17,372 bases of DNA from Bacillota bacterium (lineage in GTDB: Bacteria > Bacillota > Clostridia > Christensenellales > Aristaeellaceae): positions 1 to 17,372 of the forward strand of contig JAEWRJ010000102.1 of the NCBI GenBank assembly GCA_023460055.1, given 5' to 3'. Below, piece after piece: positions 1 to 7,000 of this stretch (its first letter is position 1; every line of letters starts with the position of its first letter). The notes beneath the pieces were generated by a model. The model had not been told where the DNA came from. It saw only the letters and a program-made list of their open reading frames with translations, and made no database searches. A program made the translations under genes and the position numbers.

Positions 1-119
1 CCGTCCTGCTGGACCGGATGACCCAGGGCTGGTTCAGCGATGAAAAGCGCCTGGCCAGGCAGGATCGAAGGTTAAGGGTGAAAATTAAGAAAGAAGCGGG
101 CGGTGACAGCAATGGCTGA
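1..119 (+). CDS. Glycine betaine/proline ABC permease, C-terminal end only (ProW/OpuAB-like)
   Basis: Partial gene entering from the left edge; the reading frame begins at base 3 and ends at the TGA at 117-119. About 38 residues remain. They begin VLLDRMTQG, which resembles the last transmembrane end of ProW/OpuAB permeases (typically an I-L-D-R-[IL]-T-Q motif), followed by a basic cytoplasmic tail (KRLARQDRRLRVKIKK). The stop overlaps the start of the following ProV-type ATPase by 8 bases, as expected for translationally coupled subunits of one transporter. The protein would form the membrane channel for glycine betaine or a similar osmoprotectant. The assignment rests on a short motif plus the adjacent proV gene. 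Confidence 0.6.
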   Translation, partial: VLLDRMTQGWFSDEKRLARQDRRLRVKIKKEAGGDSNG

Positions 120-1317
120 AAGTAAAGACAATATCATTGAGGTTCATCACCTGTCCAAGCTCTATGGGCCTAACCGTGAGGCGGCTGTGCGCATGATGAA
201 GCAAGGGTCTGATAAGGATGAGGTTTTCAAAAAGACGGGTGCTACCGTAGCGCTTTGGGATGTCAACCTGAAGATCAAGCGCGGAGGTATCTTTGTAGTC
301 ATCGGCCTGTCCGGTTCAGGCAAATCAACCGTTGTACGCTGTCTTAACAGGCTCAACCGCCCAAGCAGCGGCAGCGTGCTGTTTGAAGGGCATGATATTA
401 CGAAGTTTGACAAGCGTGAATTGCTTGAGCTGAGACGGACAAAGATGTCAATGGTCTTTCAATCCTTCGGCCTGCTCAGCCACCGGGATGTGCTCAGCAA
501 CGCGGCCTACGGCCTGGAACTGCGCGGCGTCAGCAAGGCGGAGCGTGAGCAGAAGGCGCGGGAGACCCTGGCCATGGTAGGCCTCTCCGGCTGGGAGCAT
601 CAGAGCTGTGACAGCCTCTCCGGCGGCATGCGTCAGCGCGTGGGCATCGCCCGGGCGCTGACAAATGACCCGGATGTACTGCTGATGGATGAACCATTCT
701 CGGCTCTGGATCCTCTGGTGCGCAAAGACATGCAGTTTGAGCTGCTGAAGATCCAGCGGAAGCTGAACAAAACTGTCGTTTTCATTACTCATGACATCGA
801 TGAGGCCTTCAAGCTTGGCGATACAGTCGCCATCATGCAGGGCGGAAAAGTGATACAGGTGGACACGCCGGAAAACCTCAGCGCTCATCCCAGCGGTGAT
901 TATGTGCGCCGCTTCATTGAGGGGGCTGACCTGTCCCGCGTCACCTCAATTAAAAACGTGATGATCACGCCCACAGCCCTGGCCCGCCTGAGCGATCAGC
1001 CCCGGCGCGCTATTGACATCATGAACAAGAACGCCTTTTCCACCGTGTATGTGGTGGACGACAAGCTTATGCTGCGAGGCATTCTCACGATCGGCGAAGC
1101 CGTGCGCGCTCACCGAGAGCAATTGAAGATCAAGGATGTCATGATCACGGACTATCAGACTGTTTCGCCCGACGCGACCGTGCGCGAGGTGATGCCGGTA
1201 TCCGCGCAGTCCCTCTATCCGGTTGCCGTGATCGATGAAACTGGCCAGCTGCAGGGTATCGTAACCAAGGCCTCAGTGCTTTCCTCCATGGTCAATGAGG
1301 ATGACAAGGCTTCATAA
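112..1317 (+). CDS. proV: Glycine betaine/L-proline ABC transporter ATP-binding protein ProV/OpuAA
   Basis: A 401-residue ATPase powering osmoprotectant import. From the ATG at 112, Walker A GLSGSGKST is at residues 65-73, the Q-loop is VFQSFGLLSHRDV, the signature LSGGMRQRV starts near 169, and Walker B VLLMDEPFSALD is near 189-200. The H-loop FITHDIDEA follows. Residues from about 280 to the end form a tandem CBS pair (NAFSTVYVVDD, QSLYPVAVIDE), the regulatory module typical of ProV/OpuAA that senses ionic strength. The N-terminus YGPNREAA followed by a K/D-rich stretch is also typical of the family. A GTG at 103 is in frame, but the ATG has GGTGA (102-106) five bases upstream, so I prefer the ATG. 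It overlaps the upstream permease frame. No binding protein (ProX) lies downstream; it may be fused to or precede the permease outside the window. Confidence 0.93.
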   Translation: MAESKDNIIEVHHLSKLYGPNREAAVRMMKQGSDKDEVFKKTGATVALWDVNLKIKRGGIFVVIGLSGSGKSTVVRCLNRLNRPSSGSVLFEGHDITKFDKRELLELRRTKMSMVFQSFGLLSHRDVLSNAAYGLELRGVSKAEREQKARETLAMVGLSGWEHQSCDSLSGGMRQRVGIARALTNDPDVLLMDEPFSALDPLVRKDMQFELLKIQRKLNKTVVFITHDIDEAFKLGDTVAIMQGGKVIQVDTPENLSAHPSGDYVRRFIEGADLSRVTSIKNVMITPTALARLSDQPRRAIDIMNKNAFSTVYVVDDKLMLRGILTIGEAVRAHREQLKIKDVMITDYQTVSPDATVREVMPVSAQSLYPVAVIDETGQLQGIVTKASVLSSMVNEDDKAS

Positions 1318-1330
1318 TCAAATGATCGAG

Positions 1331-1360
1331 ATCCCCTCACCGTAATATCGATGAGGGGAT
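1331..1360 (+). terminator. Hairpin downstream of proV
   Basis: A perfect 9-bp inverted repeat, ATCCCCTCA (1331-1339) with TGAGGGGAT (1352-1360), has a 12-base loop and lies 13 bases after the proV stop. TGATC (1323-1327) and GATCA (1372-1376) can add an outer stem. No U-tract follows, so this may be a weak terminator or a 3'-end stabiliser; the next hairpin (1393-1429) may complete termination. Confidence 0.5.
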
Positions 1361-1392
1361 TATCCCTTGATGATCAAAACAGATTCTATGAA

Positions 1393-1429
1393 AAAACACT
1401 GTGACTTTTCATCAAAATCACAGTGTTTT
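1393..1429 (-). terminator. Terminator of the tRNA-Gln/tRNA-Glu transcript, possibly bidirectional
   Basis: A perfect 12-bp stem, AAAACACTGTGA (1393-1404) with TCACAGTGTTTT (1418-1429), has a 13-base loop. Read on the minus strand it lies directly after the CCA end of tRNA-Glu and finishes in a run of six T (complement of 1391-1396), the arrangement of an intrinsic terminator. In the plus direction the T-run is only four and sits inside the stem, so it could stop proV readthrough less efficiently. Confidence 0.8.
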
Positions 1430-1430
1430 A

Positions 1431-1506
1431 TGGCACCTCCGACGGGATTCGAACCCGTGTTGCCGCCTTGAGAGGGCGGTGTCCTAGGCCACTAGACCAC
1501 GGAGGC
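1431..1506 (-). tRNA. tRNA-Glu (anticodon CUC)
   Basis: A 76-nt cloverleaf including an encoded CCA (complement of 1431-1433) and discriminator G. The acceptor stem GCCTCCG pairs with CGGAGGT, leaving a G1-U72 wobble. The anticodon stem CCGCC/GGCGG encloses the loop CTCTCAA with anticodon CUC at 1470-1472, reading GAG. The T-arm CGGGTTCGAATCCCG is canonical. The overall body (ACCGCC before and GGCGG after the loop) matches firmicute tRNA-Glu. It is the second gene of a two-tRNA transcript. Confidence 0.96.
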
Positions 1507-1511
1507 AAACT

Positions 1512-1585
1512 TGGCTGGGGAACTAGGATTCGAACCTAGACAATACGAGTCAGAGTCGTAGGTGCTGCCGTTACACAATTCCCCA
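1512..1585 (-). tRNA. tRNA-Gln (anticodon CUG)
   Basis: A 74-nt cloverleaf with encoded CCA (complement of 1512-1514) and discriminator G. The acceptor stem TGGGGAA/TTCCCCA is fully paired. The anticodon stem TACGA/TCGTA encloses the loop CTCTGAC with anticodon CUG at 1551-1553, reading CAG. The T-arm CTAGGTTCGAATCCTAG is canonical. Only five bases separate it from tRNA-Glu, so the two are cut from one precursor. Confidence 0.96.
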
Positions 1586-1613
1586 CCGTCAGCCGCTTGA
1601 GACTGCGAAAGCT

Positions 1614-1642
1614 ATAATATAAAAAACGCGGGGATATGTCAA
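1614..1642 (-). promoter_or_regulatory. Sigma-A-type promoter for the tRNA pair
   Basis: On the minus strand, a perfect -35 TTGACA (complement of 1637-1642) is followed by a 17-base spacer and the -10 TATTAT (complement of 1614-1619). Transcription would begin near 1607, about 20 bases before the 5' end of tRNA-Gln. Near-consensus spacing and sequence fit strong stable-RNA expression. Confidence 0.85.
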
Positions 1643-1649
1643 GCCCAAA

Positions 1650-1753
1650 TTCACCTATATTTGATCTTCCGCAGGATATTTTTTATCGAACTTCACCTAT
1701 GGTGATTGTTTTGGCCGCCGGTTTCATTCGATCGGCTGTCTTTGGCTGTCTTT
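1650..1753. repeat. Short direct repeats between the tRNA and rplU promoters
   Basis: TTCACCTAT occurs at 1650-1658 and again at 1692-1700, 42 bases apart; the second copy extends to the palindrome TCACC-TAT-GGTGA (1693-1705). Further right, GGCTGTCTTT occurs twice in tandem (1734-1743 and 1744-1753). The region lies between two divergent promoters and holds no gene. The function is unknown. Confidence 0.4.
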
Positions 1754-1768
1754 GGTTCGGGAAAAACA

Positions 1769-1797
1769 TTGACACTTTTCCTTGATTGTGGTAATTT
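1769..1797 (+). promoter_or_regulatory. Promoter of the rplU-prp-rpmA operon
   Basis: A perfect -35 TTGACA (1769-1774), a 17-base spacer and -10 TAATTT (1792-1797), with TGG immediately before the -10 (extended -10). Transcription would start near 1803, leaving about 95 bases of untranslated leader before rplU. Confidence 0.75.
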
Positions 1798-1802
1798 ATG
1801 GG

Positions 1803-1884
1803 GTAGCCGCTCGGGAGAGGCTCAAATGCGCATGCGCTGCCTCGTGGCTGAAAATGCTTCAAGGGTCCCGGCGAGTAAAGTAAT
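1803..1884 (+). ncRNA. Candidate L21 ribosomal-protein leader (cis-regulatory RNA)
   Basis: Firmicutes commonly carry an L21 leader in the rplU 5' untranslated region, and this segment is in that place. The nested helices I can see are AGCC (1805-1808) with GGCT (1846-1849), GAGGC (1817-1821) with GCCTC (1839-1843), and an inner GCG/CGC (1828-1830/1835-1837). CGGGA (1812-1816), inside the outer helix, can pair with TCCCG (1866-1870) outside it, forming a possible pseudoknot just before the ribosome binding site. The identity is inferred from position and foldability; no covariance model was run. Confidence 0.5.
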
Positions 1885-1897
1885 GGAGGTGCTGCAA

Positions 1898-2203
1898 GTG
1901 TACGCAATTATCGCGACCGGCGGCAAACAGTATCGCGTCTCAGAGGGAGACATCATCTACATCGAAAAGCTCGACAATCAGGTTGACGATTCCGTTTCTT
2001 TCCCCGTGCTGATGCTGGGCGGAGAAGTCGTCAAGGCGGGCAATCCCCTGGTTAAAGGCGCTGAGGTCACCGGCAAGGTGCTCCAGCATGGCCGCGGCCA
2101 GAAAATCATCGTGTACAAGTACAAGAGCAAGAAGAACTACCGCCGCAAGCAGGGCCATCGCCAGCCTTTTACCAAGGTGGAGATCACCGGCATCAAGGGC
2201 TGA
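1898..2203 (+). CDS. rplU: 50S ribosomal protein L21
   Basis: A 101-residue large-subunit protein that binds 23S rRNA. It begins MYAIIATGGKQYRVSEGD, the L21 signature, and ends with the conserved basic part KKNYRRKQGHRQPFTKVEI. Length matches the family (about 102). The start is the GTG at 1898, placed seven bases after GGAGGT (1885-1890). A longer in-frame reading from 1706 only adds promoter and leader sequence and is not credible. It is the first gene of rplU-prp-rpmA, with one base between its stop and the prp start. Confidence 0.97.
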   Translation: MYAIIATGGKQYRVSEGDIIYIEKLDNQVDDSVSFPVLMLGGEVVKAGNPLVKGAEVTGKVLQHGRGQKIIVYKYKSKKNYRRKQGHRQPFTKVEITGIKG

Positions 2204-2204
2204 C

Positions 2205-2528
2205 ATGACAAGCGTCCTGCTGTACAAAGGGTCTGAGGGTAAACTATCCGGTTACCGCGTCAGCGGCCACGCCGGTTTCGCCCGGGCCGGGCAGGATATT
2301 GTATGCGCCGCTATCTCCTTTATGTCCATTGCCTGTGCTAACGCCCTGGAACGCGTGGCCGGCATGAAGCCTGAAGTGACCGAGAAGGACGCCCTGCTGG
2401 AAGTGAAGCTGCACGATCCCAACGAACAGGCGCTCACCATCTTCAAGGTATTTGAGAGCGGCATGAGGGATTTAAAAGAGGCCTACCCCACACACATTAA
2501 GCTCAGCGAAGCTGGGCTGCCTAAATGA
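2205..2528 (+). CDS. prp: Ribosomal-processing cysteine protease Prp
   Basis: A 107-residue protease that removes the N-terminal extension of L27 in Firmicutes (also known as YsxB). The catalytic pair is in exact family register: His22 in SGHAGFA and Cys34 in GQDIVCAAIS. The tail LKEAYPTHIKL is also typical. It starts one base after the rplU stop (TGA-C-ATG), so translation is probably coupled. It lies between its genomic partners L21 and L27, the usual order. Its substrate, an extended L27, is encoded immediately downstream. Confidence 0.95.
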   Translation: MTSVLLYKGSEGKLSGYRVSGHAGFARAGQDIVCAAISFMSIACANALERVAGMKPEVTEKDALLEVKLHDPNEQALTIFKVFESGMRDLKEAYPTHIKLSEAGLPK

Positions 2529-2544
2529 AACGGAGGAAATAACC

Positions 2545-2847
2545 ATGTTGAGAATGAATCTTCAGCTTTTCGCCCATAAAAAGGGCGGCGGTTCCACGAA
2601 GAACGGACGCGACAGCGCATCCAAGCGCCTTGGCACCAAGCGTGCAGACGGCCAGTTTGTGTTGTCCGGCAATATTCTTGTCCGTCAGCGCGGCACCAAG
2701 ATACACCCCGGTACCAACGTTGACATCGGCAAGGATGACACCCTGTTCGCCGTGGCGGATGGCGTTGTACGCTTTGAGCACTTTGGCAAGTTCAAGAAAA
2801 AGGTCAGCGTATACCCCAAGGCAGAGCTGGAAGCCGTCGCGCAATAA
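2545..2847 (+). CDS. rpmA: 50S ribosomal protein L27, with cleavable N-terminal extension
   Basis: A 100-residue protein beginning MLRMNLQLFAHKKGGG. In Firmicutes the sequence up to Phe9 is removed by Prp to expose AHKKGGG, which reaches into the peptidyl-transferase centre. The body SKRLGTKRADGQFVLSGNILVRQRGT is unmistakable L27. The ATG at 2545 follows GGAGG (2532-2536) by eight bases. It is the last gene of the operon; the GTPase gene obg, which often follows rpmA, is absent here and a strong terminator comes next. Confidence 0.98.
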   Translation: MLRMNLQLFAHKKGGGSTKNGRDSASKRLGTKRADGQFVLSGNILVRQRGTKIHPGTNVDIGKDDTLFAVADGVVRFEHFGKFKKKVSVYPKAELEAVAQ

Positions 2848-2864
2848 CTCATTCCATTAATTTT

Positions 2865-2899
2865 AGGTCCGCCGAATGATCGTTCGGCGGACCTTTTTT
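2865..2899 (+). terminator. Intrinsic terminator of rplU-prp-rpmA
   Basis: A perfect 12-bp stem, AGGTCCGCCGAA (2865-2876) with TTCGGCGGACCT (2883-2894), has a 6-base loop and runs into six T (2894-2899). It lies 17 bases after the rpmA stop. In the minus direction the same stem follows the ATPase gene ending at 2914 but is followed by AAAATT, so it may stop that operon only weakly. Confidence 0.92.
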
Positions 2900-2913
2900 A
2901 TCGTCCAGGCAGG

Positions 2914-3990
2914 TCAGGTCACGATCTTCAGCTGCTCTTTGAGCGTGCCCTCGTCATCAAACACGAGGAACTCCTCAATATACAGCCCCACCTCATCCCC
3001 CGGGGCAAAGCGGCTGAAGCGCCGGCCCTCCGTGATAACGCGCAGGCTTGTTTCGCCCAACGCGATGCGCCAGTCCGCCGTATCACCCAGATAGTAGCGC
3101 TTATCCACCCTTCCCTTAAGGCCGGCATCCCCGGGCACTGACATGGTGATGTTTTCAGGCCGTATGGCGACCTCCACCATGCCCTTCTTGTCCCCCTCAT
3201 AGGGCAGGTACTGATCAGTGCCCATCAGGTGAATGCGGCCATCCTTGCTCTCGCCTTTTAAGAACTCAACCTTGCCCAGGAAATCGGCAACAAACTGGTT
3301 GTTGGGATGGTTGTAGATCTCATCCGGCCTGCCGCTTTGCTGCACCACGCCCCGGTTGATCAGGAAGATCCTGTCACTCATCGCCATCGCCTCCGTCTGA
3401 TCGTGGGTCACATAGACGACGGCGATGCCAAGGCTCTGCTGTATCTCCTTGATCTCAAAGCGCATGGACTCACGCAGCTTGGCATCAAGGTTTGATAAGG
3501 GCTCATCCAGCAGAAGCAGATTCGGCTCCGCCACCAGCGCGCGGGCGAGAGCTACGCGCTGCTGCTGCCCGCCGGAAAGCTGGTTGGGGTATCGCTGCGC
3601 GTACTGCCCCAGGTGTACGATTGAAAGAACCTTTTCAACCTTCTTGTTTATATCAGCTTTATGCATCCGCTTGATGGTCAGGGGATAGGCAACGTTATCA
3701 TATACATTCATATGCGGCCAGACCGCGTAGCTTTGGAAGACCATCCCCATGTTGCGTTTTTCAGGCGGCAGAAAGGTCTTGTCGCCGGATACAAGGGTCT
3801 CGCCCACATATATCTCACCGGCGGTTGGTTTTTCAAAGCCTGCAATCATGCGCAGCATGGTGGTCTTGCCACAGCCCGAAGGGCCCAGCAGTGTCACAAA
3901 CTCGCCGTCCGCGAACACCTGCGAAAAATCATGCAGTACGGTATTGTCTCCAAAGGATTTGCTGACATTTTTGATGGTTACGGCAGACAT
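2914..3990 (-). CDS. ABC importer ATP-binding protein (AfuC/FbpC/PotA type)
   Basis: A 358-residue ATPase, last gene of the minus-strand importer operon. From the ATG at 3990: Walker A GPSGCGKTT (residues 36-44), Q-loop FQSYAVWPHMNVYDNVAYPL, signature LSGGQQQRVALARAL, Walker B LLLLDEPLSNLDAKLRE, H-loop YVTHDQTEAM. The C-terminal third is a TOBE-like domain (VEVAIRPENI). AVWPHM is common in the Fe3+/AfuC branch of COG3842. The open frame extends upstream, but MSAVTIKNVSKSFG is the natural beginning and has GAAAGGGA (complement of 3998-4005) seven bases before it; only 16 bases separate it from the permease stop. The divergent Ugp-like operon has no ATPase, so this subunit might serve both; that is inference. 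Confidence 0.9.
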   Translation of the reverse strand: MSAVTIKNVSKSFGDNTVLHDFSQVFADGEFVTLLGPSGCGKTTMLRMIAGFEKPTAGEIYVGETLVSGDKTFLPPEKRNMGMVFQSYAVWPHMNVYDNVAYPLTIKRMHKADINKKVEKVLSIVHLGQYAQRYPNQLSGGQQQRVALARALVAEPNLLLLDEPLSNLDAKLRESMRFEIKEIQQSLGIAVVYVTHDQTEAMAMSDRIFLINRGVVQQSGRPDEIYNHPNNQFVADFLGKVEFLKGESKDGRIHLMGTDQYLPYEGDKKGMVEVAIRPENITMSVPGDAGLKGRVDKRYYLGDTADWRIALGETSLRVITEGRRFSRFAPGDEVGLYIEEFLVFDDEGTLKEQLKIVT

Positions 3991-4006
3991 ATCATGATCC
4001 CTTTCA

Positions 4007-7000
4007 TTAAATCGAAAATTCGCCGCGCGTGATGCGGTTGAGCAGGGTGTTGAGCAGCACAACCACCATCAGGATACCGAAGGCCATCGCGCAGGCCTGC
4101 GGCTGGCTGGTATAGGTCCAGTATTCATAGAGCTGAAAGCCGATGGTTTTGGTGGTGTTTGAATACAGCAGTGTCGTCATCGACAGCTCATAAAAACATG
4201 GTATGAAGATCAAAAACCATCCCGCCGCGATGGATGGGAAAATCAATGGGCCGGTGATCTTTGACATGGTCTTCAGCCAATTAGCGCCGGATATGGTAGA
4301 GCTTTCTTCCAAAGACACATGGATCTGGCTCATCGCCGATACCACCGTGCGCATGCCCATCAGCTGATACTTGACCAGATAGGCAACGATCAGGATATAG
4401 GCGGTGTTGTAGATATTGACGCCATAGCTGCCCTGCATGGTCATGATCAGGCCCAGGGCAATGACCACCGAGGGCGTACCGGAACCCAGCGTGATGAGGA
4501 AGTCAGGGATCCTTCTCCCCTTTATACGAGTCCTTTGCAGCAGGTAGCTCATCGTGCAGGCAATCAGAATGCCGATGGTGGCCGCCGCCGCTGCAAAGAT
4601 CAGGCTGTTGGATAAGCTTGACAGCGTCTCGCTGCGTGTGAATATATTCTCCCATTGCCCCCATGTGAAGTTGCCCGGCGCCCACATGCTCTTGCCCACG
4701 TCGATCTTGAAGGAAGTGGTCAGGATGGTGGCAAAGGGTACTAAAACAACTACCACCGCGACCAGCGAAATCAGAATGGTCATGGGAATACGCCAGGAGC
4801 GCAGATCGACGATATTGGGCCGGGTGCTCTTCCCGGATACGGTGATGTACTGCTTTCTGGCTAGCAGAAAATCTGACGAGTAAAGGATAACCAGGGCCAT
4901 CAGCATTAGGAATACCGCAAGGCCGGTCGCGTCATTAAGCCCCTGCGTGCCGCGCCCGTAATATTCGATGATACGCGTGGTCACCGTATGCACTTTGCCC
5001 GGCGCGCCGATGATCGAAGGGATGCCGTAGCAGCTGGCCGCGCTGACAAACACGAGCAGCGCGCCTGCGATCAGGGAAGGCGTCATCATCGGCAGCGTAA
5101 TCTTCCCAACTGTTAATAGCGGCGAAGCGCCGGAGATGCGGGAAGCCTCCTCCAGGGAGGGATCCATCTTCTCCATCGCCCGGGATATTGTGATGAAGGC
5201 GTAAGGGAAGTAAAAACAAGTCAGCACCCAGATCATGCCTGGCAAAGTATAGATATTCAGCGGACCGACCGTCCCCGTAAGACCGAATAAATCGCGGAGA
5301 ACCTGGTTGATGATGCCGACGTTGGGATTCAAGAGCCTCAGCCAGGCCATCGCGCCTACATATGGCGGCACCATATAGGTAAGGACAAACAGGCGGCGGA
5401 AGAAGGTCTTGCCGTAGAGGTTGGTGCGCCCGACCAGCCAGGCCAGCGGGAACGCGATCAAAGTGCCCAGCAGCATGGTGGCAAGGCCGGCGACGACCGT
5501 ATTCGTCAGCGCGTCCCAGTTCATCTTGTACTCATACAGCCTGCGGAAGGTGACCAGGCTGAAATACCCGTCCGGCGTGAACGCCTTGATCACCAGATGG
5601 ATCATGGGCAGCAGCTGGAACACCAGCAGCAGGTCAACGATGACCAGGATGACCAGCCACTGAATGTTCATCCCCCAGCTTTTCTGCGAGGCCATCAATA
5701 GGAAGAGAGCCAGAACATCAATTAAAAGCAGGACGCCAAGCAGCAGGATTACTTTGCTGCGCGCAAAGATAAACTGCAGGAAGGCATTTGTCTCTCCCCT
5801 GACCGCAGCCTGCGCTGCCTGCACACGAGGCGCGTTCTGCCGAATGGCCTGCTTGAAAGAACCCTGCAGCGCTGCCGGCAGCAAGGTCCCCTCATCGGAG
5901 CCCAGCGCCAGAAACAGCCGCATCACGCGCTCGTTTCTCCCCGCTTCTCCCCCTTGCTCAAAATAATCAGCAAACCGGGAATTTTCATGCTCCCCGCCCG
6001 ACAGATCATTGAGCAGCTGAGCCCGCAACCCCTGCCGGGTCTCGGGCTGCATGCTTTGGATATATTTTTCAGCCTCCCCAGCGCCCTCCAGCGCGTAGAA
6101 AACCCGCAGCATCTTCAGCTGCGCGCCCAAGCGCTGAGCATCCGGCAGGGAGGCGGAGAAATCCGCCGCCACATCCGCATTGAGCCGGTTGCGCAGATCG
6201 GCCAATTCTTCGATCAGCGCCTTTTGCGCGTCAGGCAGAGATGTCCCCTGTAGGACTGATTCCAGCAGTGAAATCAGACGGCCGGCTCCCTTGCCCTGAC
6301 TGGTCTTGTCAGTGCTTTTAAGGGTCCGGGCATACAAAGGAGAGAGCAGCTCATTATAGTGAGCCGCGCGAAGGGAAGCCTGCTTCGCCGTCAGCTCAGC
6401 GCGCGCTTCTTCGCTCGATACATCAAGCAGTATATCAAGAAGCCCTTCATAATCGGGCTTCTCGCCTTCAGCGGCAGCCGCTTTCAGCGCCTCGTAGTAT
6501 CCCTTGGCCGCCGCCAGCATTTTGACACCGTTTGTATCATCGAACGTAATAGCATCCAAAACAGATTTAGCCCCATCCATATCGTCAGATGGATTCTGAG
6601 GAAGATTCTCAGGCGCGCTGCCAGCATCCATCAGGAGCTTGGAAAGCCCCGCGAAGGAAGCCTTCTCACCATAAGCGGCGAGCGATTCATGCAGGCTTTT
6701 TACCATCGACAGCAAACCCTTGCCATTGTCTGCAAAACGCGTGATCTTGCGGGTCATGATGCCCTCGTCAAAGATCAGCTCGGTATCTTCTGCCAGCAGC
6801 GCCATTACCTGAGGCTGTATCTGTTCGACGATGTTTTTCAGCTCCTTTGAAACGGTCTGCCCGCCGTCCGGCTGCAAGCCGGCCAAGGTGGTGATCAGTG
6901 CCTCAAAGGCAGGTTGTCCCTCAGGTGTTTCGCCTGCCATCAGCCAGTTGAGCGCGGCGGCAGCAGAACTGTATTCGCCCCGCGTCTCTTCCGGCAGTCC

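Noticed and set aside
1706..1897. An N-terminal extension of L21 giving 165 residues
   Set aside because: It would translate through the -35/-10 and leader. The GTG at 1898 has a strong ribosome binding site and begins exactly at the conserved L21 N-terminus.
3991..4062. An N-terminal extension of the AfuC-like ATPase overlapping the permease 3' end
   Set aside because: The added residues (MCCSTPCSTASR) are antisense-free but off-frame permease sequence with no ABC homology; MSAVTIKNVSKSFG is the natural start with a ribosome binding site.
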